Assembly: GCF_004379255.2 (NCBI RefSeq)
Contig: NC_056040.1
Location: 33,591,779 to 33,655,778, forward strand
Direction: 5' to 3'
Length of the DNA: 64,000 nucleotides
Source: Salvia splendens
Lineage: Eukaryota > Streptophyta > Magnoliopsida > Lamiales > Lamiaceae
Shown one piece after another: positions 29,401 through 42,215 of the stretch (positions are counted from its first letter, which is position 1; each line of letters opens with the position of its first letter). The notes under the pieces are model-generated. The model was not told the DNA's origin. It saw only the letters and a list, made by a program, of their open reading frames with translations, and made no database searches. A program made the position numbers and the translations under genes.

Positions 29401-32350
29401 CCCACACATAAACACATCTCCAGTAAAAAATGCACACACTAATAATAAAATATATAGATTAAACACAAAATACACAACTCACACACATACACACTCCACA
29501 GCATACATTGAACACAATACACTTTATAAAAATACATACATTGCATAATATACATAAACTATACCAAATATAGATAAATACTGTACACATCCTTGATCCA
29601 AATACGCACATTATAAATAAATTACATACATTAAACACAAAATACACATAGACACACTAATAATAAAATACACAAATTAAACACAAAGCACACAATTGAC
29701 ACATACGCACAAATTAAAAACAAAATACAAACATATATATACAAATTACACATACACACAAACTAATCACAAAATACAAACATTAATAATAAAATACACA
29801 CATTAAACACAAAATACACACACTTCACAATTTATACACAAAGTACATATAATCCACACTATACAAAATATAAATACACAATATACACATCCTCAATCAA
29901 AATACAAACATTAATAATAAAATACACACTTCCACACACATACACACAAATGCACAATTTATACACACAATGCACACTTTACACACAATACACACTATAT
30001 AAAATACATACATTGTATGATACACATCTCCGGTCAAAATACACTTATAAACAAATAATACACACACCGTCACACATTTCCCAAAAAATACACACAGTGC
30101 ACACCTTACACACAAAATAGACATAATGCACACACTCCACACTACTTGCACACAGTACACGCTATATAAAATACATAAATTGCATAAAATCACACTATTC
30201 AAAAGATTAACAAACACTATACACATCCCCGATCAAAATACGTAAAATGCACAAAATGCACACTACTTACATTACACACCACATACACTATACAAAATAC
30301 ACACACTATATAGAACATAAAGACTCACTATACACACCTCTGGTCAAAATACATATTATATATAAACTACACGCATTAATACTCTTAACACTCAATAATA
30401 CACTTATCACAAAATACACACAATGCACACATTACACACACAAAGTAGACTTTATCGACACACTCCACGCTACTTACATTACAAAGAATATATATTATAC
30501 AAAATACATACATTGTATAAAATACACACACTATACAGAATTTAAAAACACACACTATACACAAAAAAATAGAAAATACACAAACTTACCACAAAAAACA
30601 CACATTGCATATATTGCACATAATACACACGTTACTGAAAATATAAACACACACTATACACAAAGCACGCATAATACATGCACAAAATATATTCACTACA
30701 CACAATACCCGTAACACACTATAATATTCATATACGCGAACTACATATGTAGCACTATAAACACACTATATAAAACATAAATGCACTAAAATCATACACA
30801 CAAAATACAAACTGTATTAAAAATACACACTACACGAAATATACAATTTCCACACATACACACACATCCCAAACAAGGCATACTTTATACACAAAGTACA
30901 CAGAATCCACATACTCCAAACTTAATACATTGCAAAAATACAAATTAATCAAAATACATACATTGCATAAAAAAGACACACTGTACACATCCTTGGTCAA
31001 AATACAAACATCAATAATAAAATACACACATTAAACACGAAAAACACACATCACAAAAATACATACATTGCATAAATACATAAACTATACCAAATATAAA
31101 TAAACACTATACACATCCCCGATCTAAACACACATTATAAATAAATTACATACATTAAACACAAAATACACATAGACACACTTCCCACACATAAACACAT
31201 CTCCAGTAAAAAATGCACACACTAATAATAAAATATATAGATTAAACACAAAATACACAACTCACACACATACACACTCCACAGCATACATTGAACACAA
31301 TACACTTTATAAAAATACATACATTGCATAATATACATAAACTATACCAAATATAAATAAATATTGTACACATCCTTGATCCAAATACACACATTATAAA
31401 TAAATTACATACATTAAATACAAAATACACATAGACACACTAATAATAAAATACACAAATTAAACACAAAGCACACAATTGACACATACACACAAATTAA
31501 AAACAAAATACAAACATATATATACAAATTACACATACACACAAACTAATCACAAAATACAAACATTAATAATAAAATACACACATTAAACACAAAATAC
31601 ACACACTTCACAATTTATACACAAAGTACATATAATCCACACTATACAAAATATAAATACACAATATACACATCCTCAATCAAAATACAAACATTAATAA
31701 TAAAATACACACTTCCACACACATACATACAAATGCACAATTTATACACACAATGCACACTTTACACACAATACAAACTATATAAAATACATACATTGTA
31801 TGATACACATCTCCGGTCAAAATACACTTATAAACAAAAAATACACACACCGTCACACATTTCCCAAAAAATACACACAGTGCACACCTTACACACAAAA
31901 TAGACATAATGCACACACTCCACACTACTTGCACACAGTACACGCTATATAAAATACATAAATTGCATAAAATCACACTATTCAAAATATTAACAAACAC
32001 TATACACATCCCCGATCAAAATACGCAAAATGCACAAAATGCACATTACTTACATTACACACCACATACACTATACAAAATACACACACTATATAGAACA
32101 TAAAGACTCACTATACACACCTCTGGTCAAAATACATATTATATATAAAATACACGCATACTCTTAACACACAATAATACACTTACCACAAAATACACAC
32201 AATGCACCAATTACACACACAAAGTAGACTTTATCGACACACTCCACGCTACTTACATTACAAAGAATATATATTATACAAAATACATACATTGTATAAA
32301 ATACACACACTATACAGAATTTAAAAACACACACTATACACAAAAAAATA

Positions 32351-33850
32351 GAAAATACACAAACTTACCACAAAAAACACACATTGCATATATTGCACAT
32401 AATACACACGTTACTGAAAATATAAACACACACTATACACAAAGCACGCATAATACATGCACAAAATATATTCACTACACACAATACCCGTAACACACTA
32501 TAATATTCATATACGAGAACTACATATGTAGCACTATAAACACACTATATAAAACATAAATGCACTAAAATCATACACACAAAATACAAACCGTATTAAA
32601 AATACACACTACACGAAATATACAATTTCCACACATACACACACATTCCAAACAAGGCATACTTTATACACAAAGTACACACAATCCACATACTCCAAAC
32701 TTAATACATTGCAAAAATACAAATTAATCAAAATACATACATTGCATAAAATAGACACACTATACACATCCTTGGTCAAAGTACAAACATCAATAATAAA
32801 ATACACACATTAAACACGAAAAACACACATCACAAAAATACATACATTGCATAAATACATAAACTATACCAAATATAAATAAACACTATACACATCCCCG
32901 ATCCAAACACACATTATAAATAAATTACATACATTAAACACAAAATACACATAGACACACTAATAATAAAATACACAAATTAAACACAAAGCACACAATT
33001 GACACATACGCACAAATTAAAAACAAAATACAAACATATATATACAAATTACACATACACACAAACTAATCACAAAATACAAACATTAATAATAAAATAC
33101 ACACATTAAACACAAAATACACACACTTCACAATTTATACACAAAGTACATATAATCCACACTATACAAAATATAAATACACAATATACACATCCTCAAT
33201 CAAAATACAAACATTAATAATAAAATACACACTTCCACACACATACACACAAATGCACAATTTATACACACAATGCACACTTTACACACAATACACACTA
33301 TATAAAATACATACATTGTATGATACACATCTCCGGTCAAAATACACTTATAAACAAATAATACACACACCGTCACACATTTCCCAAAAAATACACACAG
33401 TGCACACCTTACACACAAAATAGACATAATGCACACACTCCACACTACTTGCACACAGTACACGCTATATAAAATACATAAATTGCATAAAATCACACTA
33501 TTCAAAATATTAACAAACACTATACACATCCCCGATCAAAATACGTAAAATGCACAAAATGCACACTACTTACATTACACACCACATACACTATACAAAA
33601 TACACACACTATATAGAACATAAAGACTCACTATACACACCTCTGGTCAAAATACATATTATATATAAACTACACGCATTAATACTCTTAACACTCAATA
33701 ATACACTTATCACAAAATACACACAATGCACACATTACACACACAAAGTAGACTTTATCGACACACTCCACGCTACTTACATTACAAAGAATATATATTA
33801 TACAAAATACATACATTGTATAAAATACACACACTATACACAAAAAAATA
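32351..33850. repeat. Satellite unit with the same 259-bp deletion (second copy)
   Basis: The 1500-bp unit has the same 259-bp loss with the same junction as the unit at 21919, plus a private 24-bp loss near 33836 (a gaatttaaaaac-containing stretch between two actatacac copies). Identical junctions in two T units separated by 10 kb indicate co-amplification of an already deleted unit. Confidence 0.9.
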
Positions 33851-35920
33851 GAAAATACACAAACTTACCACAAAAAACACACATTGCATATATTGCACAT
33901 AATACACACGTTACTGAAAATATAAACACACACTATACACAAAGCACGCATAATACATGCACAAAATATTTTCACTACACACAATACCCGTAACACACTA
34001 TAATATTCATATACGAGAACTACATATGTAGCACTATAAACACACTATATAAAACATAAATGCACTAAAATCATACACACAAAATACAAACTGTATTAAA
34101 AATACACACTACACGAAATATACAATTTCCACACATACACACACATCCCAAACAAGGCATACTTTATACACAAAGTACACACAATCCACATACTCCAAAC
34201 TTAATAAATTGCAAAAATACAAATTAATCAAAATACATACATTGCATAAAATAGACACACTATACACATCCTTGGTCAAAATACAAACATCAATAATAAA
34301 ATACACACATTAAACACGAAAATCACACATCACAAAAATACATACATTGCATAAATACATAAACTATACCAAATATAAATAAACACTATACACATCCCCG
34401 ATCCAAACACACATTATAAATAAATTACATACATTAAACACAAAATACACATAGACACACTTCCCACACATAAACACATCTCCAGTAAAAAATACACACA
34501 CTAATAATAAAAAATATAGATTAAACACAAAATACACAACTCACACATAGACACACTCCACAGCATACATTGAACACAATACACTTTATAAAAATACATA
34601 CATTGCATAATATACATAAACTATACCAAATATAAATAAATATTGTACACATCCTTGATCCAAATACACACATTATAAATAAATTACATACATTAAACAC
34701 AAAATACACATAAACACACTAATAATAAAATACACAAATTAAACACAAAGCACACAATTGACACATACACACAAATTAAAAACAAAATACAAACATATAT
34801 ATACAAATTACACATACACACAAACTAATCACAAAATACAAACATTAATAATAAAATACACACATTAAACACAAAATACACACACTTCACAATTTATACA
34901 CAAAGTACATATAATCCACACTATACAAAATATAAATACACAATATACACATCCTCAATCAAAATACAAACTTTAATAATAAAATACACACTTCCACACA
35001 CATACACACAAATGCACAATTTATACACACAATGCACACTTTACACACAATACACACTATATAAAATACATACATTGTATGATACACATCTCCGGTCAAA
35101 ATACACTTATAAACAAATAATACACACACCGTCACACATTTCCCAAAAAATACACACAGTGCACACCTTACACACAAAATAGACGTAATGCACACACTCC
35201 ACACTACTTGCACACAGTACACGCTATATAAAATACATAAATTGCATAAAATCACACTATTCAAAATATTAATAAACACTATACACATCCCCGATCAAAA
35301 TACGCAAAATGCACAAAATGCACACTACTTACATTACACACCACATACACTATACAAAATACACACACTATATAGAACATAAAGACTCACTATACACACC
35401 TCTGGTCAAAATACATATTATATATAAAATACACGCATTAATACTCTTAACACACAATAATACACTTACCACAAAATACACACAATGCACAAATTACACA
35501 CACAAAGTAGACTTTATCGACACACTCCACGCTACTTACATTACAAAGAATATATATTATACAAAATACATACATTGTATAAAATACACACACTATACAG
35601 AATTTAAAAACACACACTATACACAAAAAAATAGAAAATACACAAACTTACCACAAAAAACACACATTGCATATATTGCACATAATACACACGTTACTGA
35701 AAATATAAACACACACTATACACAAAGCACGCATAATACATGCACAAAATATATTCACTACACACAATACCCGTAACACACTATAATATTCATATACGAG
35801 AACTACATATGTAGCACTATAAACACACTATATAAAACATAAATGCACTAAAATCATACACACAAAATACAAACTGTATTAAAAATACACACTACACGAA
35901 ATATACAATTTCCACACATA

Positions 35921-36395
35921 TAGTTCAGTTCTCTAGATAGCTTATCTTAGATAAAGTAATGCTTAGTTAGAAAGGGCGATTGAAGGAGCGCTGCAGAATA
36001 CTTGATATATGTCGGCGTATTTTTAAGTTTGCCGTCGAGGATCTCCTCGGTTTACTTGCTTTCGTAGTTCCGAAGTGTTAGCTTAGTTTAAATTTCAAGC
36101 TATACTTTTCTGAGTTTTATTTTTAGTCAAAGTTAGTTTTGTTTTCATCATCATGCTTACTGTTCTAAGTAGTTAAATTTCATTCCTGTCTGAAATGCAC
36201 TTGACTCAGTAGTTAGTTACTTTTTCGTCTAAGTTAAAATCAGTAGTTAAAAAAACTCCCAAAGTTAAAGCGTGGCAGCAGCCAATCCCCTGTTCACTAC
36301 TCACACACTCGATACACTAGCTTCTCTGTGGGATCGACCCCGAACTTGCCGCTTTAGTGTTAAAGTAGTGCAAAATTGGGAGTTTATAAATTACT
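35921..36395 (+). repeat. 3' part of a long gypsy-type LTR, abutting the satellite
   Basis: The sequence changes abruptly from satellite to single-copy-like DNA at 35921. The stretch contains cgtggcagcagcc (36271-36283) and gtgggatcgaccc (36328-36340). Both motifs recur in the same order near the 3' end of the LTR at the right window edge (63888-63900 and 63949-63961). It is therefore read as the 3' end of a related long LTR in plus orientation, truncated on its left by the satellite junction. The exact right end is uncertain; no tRNA-Asp-type primer site follows. Confidence 0.6.
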
Positions 36396-37036
36396 TTGGT
36401 AGGAAATGAGAGAGAGCGAGATTGCATTGATCAAGTGGCAACGACATTTGCTAACTGATCCAACCGGTTCGGTTATCTTCCATATAACTTGATCCACACT
36501 CAATTCGTCCCCTCTCAAGGTCCTTCCAACTTGTTGGGCTGGGATGGGGATCCATGGAATTACTTAGATATTGGGCTCATCCATTAGATAAATGTCTAAT
36601 TAACTAATTTAACCCATGATTTAATATATTATCAATGGAATATTATTTTGTTCCACTAAAGAAGTTTATTGCACTTCCATCTAAATCACCAAATTACGAA
36701 GAACTTGGGTTCCATTTTATTTTACAATATTTCTCATGTTTCAGATTATCTTAATCCATCAATTTAATTCTTTGTCTGCCATGTGACTTGAAATAAATTA
36801 ATTCTCCAAAGATTTTTCTAGTTGAAAAACTTTATTTATTATTCGTGGAATAAAAATCCAACTGCACAGATTTCTGGATAATAAATTCATTTTTCAAACA
36901 CCTCTTGGGGATTTAATTATACCACACTAGGCACGCGAATTCTATGAAATAATATTCCAATACCTTCATGTTATTCAATTACTACCACCCAAGATATCAT
37001 GTTTGAGTTACGTACAGACTCTCCAATATTGATAAG
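36396..37036 (-). repeat. Left half of the locus disrupted by Athila-1 (possible Copia-like LTR)
   Basis: AT-rich sequence without ORFs or coding motifs. It ends with ATAAG, the target duplication of Athila-1, so its original continuation is at 61213. On the far side a minus-strand Copia-like LTR start and polypurine tract are visible at 61697-61715, so this half may be the distal part of that LTR. No clear CA/TG end could be placed, and the assignment is inference. Confidence 0.4.
37032..37036. repeat. Athila-1 target-site duplication, left copy (ATAAG)
   Basis: ATAAG directly precedes the LTR start TGATACGCTC. The same five bases follow the LTR end GTGCATCA at 61213-61217. Five-base duplications are standard for Ty3/gypsy integrases. 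Confidence 0.8.
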
Positions 37037-38029
37037 TGATACGCTCAGATTTTGCACGGTATTAAGGCCATTATTTGGTCTGTTTTGAATGTCAAAGTTG
37101 CATTACATGTCCATTATTTACATATTATATACATTTTCATATTTTGACATGCTTTGTGAGAAATGTGCATATTTGAGCTTAAAAAGGGAGTCAAAATGCG
37201 AAGTAGGAAATCTGGAGTTTCAGGTAGCGTCCAGCGACCGCTGCAACACTACCGGTGACCGCCGACGCTCAACGGCCGCCACTTCTATAGTGTACCGTTT
37301 TGGGAAATCTATGCATGGAATGAAGACATGCCCAACGACCGTCGGGAGATGCGTGGCGACTGCCACCCAAGAGTCAGAAGCCTCAAATCAATGCATGGCG
37401 ACATCCGGCCAAGGTGCGGTGGTCCGCCACAAAAGAGCGGCTAGCAGATTTGCCCTGAATTTCTCTCCAAGATTTACCATATATTGCAATCCTTTGCCTT
37501 ATTGGAGGAGCTCGAATTTCTCCCTATAAATACTCCCTCAAGCTTCATCAAACCAATCTTCTTTTTGCAACATATTTTCTAGAGATTAAATATCAGAGTG
37601 CTTCATTGTGCAAGGAGTTGAAGATGGATTCAAGAGCATCAAAGCTACAAGGATTCAACCTTTGGTTTTTTTTTGCTTTACTATTATGTTTCAATTGTTT
37701 TCCCTTCAATCTATGTTTTTAGATTATTCTACTATGTGTAACTAAATTCATAGGATTCTAGGGATGTGTTAGTAATGACTTTGGTTATAAAATTCCTTTT
37801 ATATTTAATATCCGTTTTGTTTTTACTTTGTTTCTTCCTTAAGTTAATGGATAATGCTTCACGTTTGAGTAACACATTCTGTGATGAATTAATATAACTT
37901 GCTAAATAATCATGAGAAGATGACTTAATAAACACTACTATTAGCTTCCTTTAAAACGACACTGTTAATTGAGAGTGATGACTTTTCAAGGGTCTTAGGA
38001 TCTTTTAGGAGTTACGTATTTAGGATTGA
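37037..38029 (+). repeat. Athila-1 5' LTR, first segment
   Basis: The 5' LTR starts TGATACGCTCAGATTTTGC. It has a TATA box at 37525 and is interrupted by the LINE at 38030. Its last 100 bases (attagcttcctttaaaacg... to ...gtatttaggattga) match 60783-60874 in the 3' LTR remnant. The short open frame at 37089-37529 is in the LTR promoter region and shows no recognisable protein. Confidence 0.85.
37525..37532 (+). promoter_or_regulatory. TATA box of the Athila-1 LTR
   Basis: TATAAATA lies in the context tccctataaatactccctc, about 490 bp into the LTR, followed by a pyrimidine-rich stretch (caatcttctttttgcaac) suited to a transcription start. Prediction by motif only. Confidence 0.55.
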
Positions 38030-38055
38030 AAATCCGCATATCTGTTAAAAAACAA

Positions 38056-38523
38056 TCAAAACCTGAAGCTAGGCATCCCTATACTATCTAAACTACAAAA
38101 AGCTTTTACCCTCGCAGGAACAGTATACTTGTTGAAAATCCGCATATCCGATATTCCTCTCCAAACGTTTGCCAAAATATCAGCCGCCATATTCCCTTCA
38201 CTCGGAATGTAAGACACTCTCCATCTAATGCCCCGCAATTCTGCTCTAATCTTTACCAATGTATGTCGCACACTATCTGCACCAAGTTGCGAGGAATTGA
38301 TCCAACCCACAATCAACTCCGCATCTGTTTCCAGCCAAATGTGATTTCCGTGGTGTTTGGCAAGAGAGATTCCCATCAATATTGCTGCCATTTCTGCCTC
38401 CAGCCCCGAAGACACCCCTACATTCCCTACAAAGGCCACGACAATATCCCCAAACTGGTTTCGCACCACTCCTCCTCCCCCCGCAGTCCGAGATGAAGGT
38501 TGAAAGGCTCCATCCATATTCAC
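38056..38523 (-). pseudogene. LINE ORF2, C-terminal RNase H domain
   Basis: About 155 codons form the last domain of LINE ORF2. It matches the plant RVT_3-type RNase H: N-M-D-G-A near residue 2 (first catalytic Asp), E-A-E-M near 43 (Glu), E-T-D-A-E near 65 (second Asp) and A-A-D-I-L-A near 132 (last Asp). The domain looks complete and uninterrupted although the rest of ORF2 is broken. It would degrade the RNA strand of the RNA/DNA hybrid during target-primed reverse transcription. The stop (38056-38058) lies only about 26 bp from the LINE end. As the upstream frame is broken, it is annotated as part of a pseudogene. Confidence 0.88.
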
Positions 38524-38645
38524 TTTTATCCAGCCGTGGTCAAGCGGTCTCCACTGAACCCTCCCTACTCTCCTCGGCCGTCCCCTGCCTGAAGAAGCTG
38601 ACAGAAACTATTCCCCTGGACAACTATCTTCCCACTGATCTGGCC

Positions 38646-39400
38646 TTATAACTTTTGACAGCATAGGTTTCTTAAATAGCTCTCCACCTTCTTAATCACA
38701 TTTTCCACCAAAAATTTCTTCTCTCTATGAACACAGTCGTTTCTTTCAGTCCAAATAAACCAAAAAATGAGACAAGGCACAATGAAACAAACATAGCTTT
38801 TCTGTCGGGGATGCGAGTGTCTTTGCCACCATCGAAGTCGAGCATCAATATTGACTCCTTCCTCTTCAAACTCTAGAGCTTGTGGAAACCACTTTGCAAA
38901 GTGTCTCCACACCCTTCTTGCTGCATCACCATTAATGAACAGGTGCAATCTTGACTCCTCATTCGACTTATTACAGCATCTGCACTTCAAGCCAAGGAGA
39001 CTCCTCCACATTGGAGTTTCGCATCAACTGGAACTCTGTTGGCCAGAAGTCTCCATAGAAAAATAGAAATTGTTGGAAAAATGCACTCTTGTTCCAAATG
39101 GACTTATGCACTTCTTTTTTCTCCGCTCTACATCTGACCAAATCCTACGCCAAAGTTACTGAGAAGTTCCCATTGGGCGTCAGAGCCCATCTCCCTCTAT
39201 CCTTATCCCCTCTTTCAAAAGGAGTCTGCAGGATCTGCTCTATCACCTCAGCCGGCACGCCCCACTCCTCGTTCAAACGCCAAAGCTCCTCCACATCCCA
39301 CTGCTCTCCACACCAGAAATGACTCACCTTTTGTGGCTGCAAAGCTACTCCCTCCCCCACATAGTTTACTAAAGGAACCTCCGAGAGCCATGTATCATAC
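38646..39400 (-). pseudogene. LINE ORF2, region between RT and RNase H (zf-RVT-like)
   Basis: Two frame segments remain (39145-39360 and 38646-39011). The first has the F-W-C-G-E-Q-W and W-A-L-T-P-N-G-N-F-S-V motifs that in plant LINEs precede the zinc-binding zf-RVT domain. The second has C-R-C-C ... E-S-R-L-H-L-F, a Cys/His cluster of that domain, followed by the Trp-rich W-F-I-W-T-E-R-N segment. Frame changes between them disrupt translation. Confidence 0.8.
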
Positions 39401-40801
39401 TAGAAACAGATCCTCCCCTCACCTAGAACCCATCTAACAAAACCACGAGTTTTCTGACCTGCCTTAAACATTCTTCTCCACATTGGGCTAAACCTTTTAG
39501 ACTTAGTCAGCACCGGTGGGAAGAAAATAGAGCAATATTTACACCGCATATAACTTGCCCAAAGGGATTCCTGCTCTTGGAATCTCCACCAGATCTTGGT
39601 ACTGAAGGCCCCCACTACATTTGCTAAACGTCTGAGTCTGAGGCCTCCCTCCTCTGTTGGCAAGCAAACTCTCTCCCATTTGATCCAGTGAGTTTTATTT
39701 GTTGTGTAGCATAAGCCCCAAAGAAACCTCTCAAGGACCTGTTCAATCTTCTTCATGGCCCCCCCTTAGGCTCCAAAGCCTGAAAAATATGGATCGAGAT
39801 TGCTCCAAGGACACTTTTTATCAAGGTCAGTCGGCCCCTATAGGATAAATACCTATGGCTCCAGCTGTGAATTCTCTGTGAGATTCTGTCTCGGATGAAC
39901 ATAAAAAAATTAGTACGTTTGCGGCCTCGATAGATGGGGACTCCTAAATAAGTAAAAGGTAAGCTCCCCTGCTCACTAGCCTCTGTAATTTCTGCAGCCC
40001 AAGAATCAAATTTCTCATCTACAAAGAAGAAGCTTTTTCCCACATTTACTCTCTGCCATGCGACCCCCATATAGTGATTAAGACACCTTGAGATCGTCAA
40101 AATGGCCGACCTCTGGGCCTGTGAAAAAATTATAATATCATCCGCATATGCCAAGTGGGAAACACCAGAGGAATACCTGGCTGTTCGATACATCATATCC
40201 TCTTTTCCCAGAATAAGCCAATCCTAGAGTCTCGCTCGAAATAAGTAGTCTGCCGCCAAAATAAACAGCGTAGGGGAAATGGGATCACCTTGTCTCAAAC
40301 CACGAGTAGATTTAAAAAAACGATTGGACAACCATTAATTAGAATAGAAAACCAGCATGGAGAAATGCATCGCTCGATGAAAGACACCCACTTATCTGAA
40401 AAACCCATCTTCTTCATGACCTTTATTAGAAACGACCATTGAACTCTGTCATAAGCTTTCTCCATATCTAACCTCAACACCATGTTAGGGGTTGTGGTCC
40501 CCTTCCAAACTTCATGAAAAAGTTCTTTAGCCTGAAGAACATTATCACTAATCAATCCCCCTTTAATGAAGCCGTTTTGATTCGAAACTGTAACCATTGG
40601 CACCAAGGGAACCATTCTTAAGGAGAGAAGATTGGAAATAATCTTATTCATCACATAACACAAGCTTATTGGTCTAAATTCCGACCAATTAGAGGGATTC
40701 TTCTTGTTAGGAATAAGCACAATCATGGTCGTTGCAATTCCTTTTGGTATGCTTGCCCCAACAAAGAAATCAGCCACTGCCTCCACAACATCTTTCCTCA
40801 C
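39400..40801 (-). pseudogene. LINE ORF2, reverse transcriptase
   Basis: The RT is in three frame pieces. The fragment 40295-40801 has the I-P-K-G region, F-R-P-I-S-L-C and L-D-M-E-K-A-Y-D-R-V (motif A with the first catalytic Asp). The fragment 39753-40196 has L-A-Y-A-D-D-I-I-I-F (motif C, the Y-A-D-D catalytic pair) and the thumb-side Y-L-G-V-P. The fragment 39400-39756 has F-L-W-G and the G-G-L-R-L-R segment typical after the plant LINE RT. Catalytic residues persist, but frame breaks between motifs A and C and elsewhere prevent a continuous product. It would copy LINE RNA at a nicked target. Confidence 0.88.
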
Positions 40802-40866
40802 TATCTCCCAACAAGACTGAAAGAAGAGGGCAGAGTATCCATCTGGGCCCGAGGCACTATCAGCCT

Positions 40867-42180
40867 TTATTTCAAATAAAACCTTCCTGATCTCTTCCTC
40901 AGACGGAGTCCTCTTAAGGGCATGTCCACATATGATGGTAGCGAGTCAAGAATATCCAAGTCAAGTTCGTCCAGGGTTCCAGAAGTTGTCAACAGCCCCT
41001 CAAAAAACTTAACAACCGAGGCACGTATCTCAGCCTCCTCAGTAAGAATTCCATTATCATCTTCTATCACGAGGATTCTTGCTTTCGTTCTTCTTTGTTT
41101 AACCCATCCTTGAAAGATTTTAGAATTTCATTCGCCTTCTGCCACCCATTTCACTGCCGCTTTTTGTCGCCAGAAATCTTCCTCCATTTTTAGTCGAAGA
41201 AGGTATTCAGCCGTTGTTCTGTACATTTCCATTCTTGATAGGGGAGAAGGCTCTTGCTTATACTTAAGAATAACATCCTAAGCTTCCGTCTCAATCTTCT
41301 TAAGATTCTCAAAAATATTTTCAAACACCATTTTGTTCCAGATTTTCAAGCATTTCTTCAGCCTGCTAAGTTTTATCTGAACATTAACCAACCCATACGT
41401 CCCTGATTCTCTTTTCAGCTTCAGTTCACCTCTTCCAAGAAGGTGTGGTGTCTTACCCACATATTCTGAAACCGGAACGGGGGCCTTGCTCTTAACCCCG
41501 ACAACCTGCATGAAATAAGAAGTGGACAATGATCCGATAGGATTCTCGGTAGATTAGATACTCTAGTTGCTTCAAACAAATAAGCCCACCTCTCACCAAG
41601 AAGGACTCTATCAAGCCTCTCAAAGATCTCTGCTCTCGACCAAGTGAACCTTGGTCCGTCTGCCCCTACATCCAATAACTAACAGTCGCATATTGTTTCT
41701 GCAAATTCCAACATTTCCCTCGTTCTGTTATTACTACTACCTTGTCTTTCATTTTCCAACACAAAAATGTTGAAGTCTCCTTCAAGCTACGGGAGCCCGT
41801 CCCTTCTCACAACTAAATTCCTGAGTTTGTTCCATATCAGAATTCTTCCCACTCTAGAGCATTTTCCATAATCCACATAAATAAAGAAAGGAGTTGGTAA
41901 CATTGTTGAGACACAACGAGCATGAAGAATTTACTTTGAATCATCCCATTCATCCACCTTAATCCCCTGATCCGCGAACATCCAGATCTGTCCATTACTG
42001 TTAAAACCTTTAAATTGCAAACCAAACTTTCAGCTTAAAAACTCCGGTCTCGGGCAAATCAGTGGCTCAATTATAGCCAACACAACAACTTTATGCTCCT
42101 TTATCAAACGCTTAATGATATTCTAGGTGTTGGTGTTCGCTACACCCATAGCGTTTCAAATCATGATATTAAACGACATA
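40867..42180 (-). pseudogene. LINE ORF2, N-terminal endonuclease and linker
   Basis: Translation from about 42180 gives an N-terminus of the exonuclease-endonuclease-phosphatase family (M-S-F-N-I-M-I with a stop where Trp is expected, then N-A-M-G). It also gives L-E-G-D-F-N-I (catalytic Asp/Asn segment), G-P-R-F-T-W-S-R, R-L-D-R-V-L and S-D-H-C-P-L-L (Asp-His of the active site). At least six in-frame stops occur before residue 200. After 41421 a charged linker leads to the RT (41278-41529 and 40867-41070). This domain nicks target DNA in intact LINEs. Confidence 0.82.
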
Positions 42181-42215
42181 TCAACCTCCAAGAGATGGAG
42201 CCAAGGTAAGGACCT

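Larger units (their letters stand above)
12520..35920. repeat. Long-monomer satellite array, right block (mostly 1783-bp units, dimeric higher-order pattern)
   Basis: This continues the left block. Anchors are at 12937, 14743, 16570, 18353, 20136, 21919, 23443, 25226, 27007, 28790, 30572, 32351, 33851 and 35634. The resulting periods are 1806, 1827, 1783, 1783, 1783, 1524, 1783, 1781, 1783, 1782, 1779, 1500 and 1783. Each unit is itself mosaic: the degenerate core tatacacatcc-ycggtcaaaatac recurs about eight times per unit at irregular spacing (roughly 90-300 bp), followed by variants of attaataataaaatacacac and attaaacacaaaatacaca. Small private markers distinguish unit types that alternate from 16570 onward. 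ORFs of up to 155 codons (repeated Lys-Tyr-Thr/His-Tyr-Thr) arise from the G-poor composition and are not called as genes. The array stops inside a unit at 35920, where LTR sequence begins. Confidence 0.97.

Noticed and set aside
12614..35776. Many ORFs of 60-155 codons repeated along the array (Lys/Tyr/Thr-rich on plus, Cys/Val/Ile-rich on minus)
   Set aside because: They recur with the satellite period on both strands at once, have low-complexity composition from CA/GT-rich DNA, break in some units, and show no domain. They are by-products of G-poor sequence.
1..35920. CRISPR-like array because of regular repeats
   Set aside because: The repeats are whole 1.7-kb units with no short constant repeat and variable spacer pattern, and the context is a plant genome.
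37089..37529. 146-codon ORF after the satellite
   Set aside because: It lies wholly within the Athila-1 LTR upstream of the TATA box, with no recognised domain.
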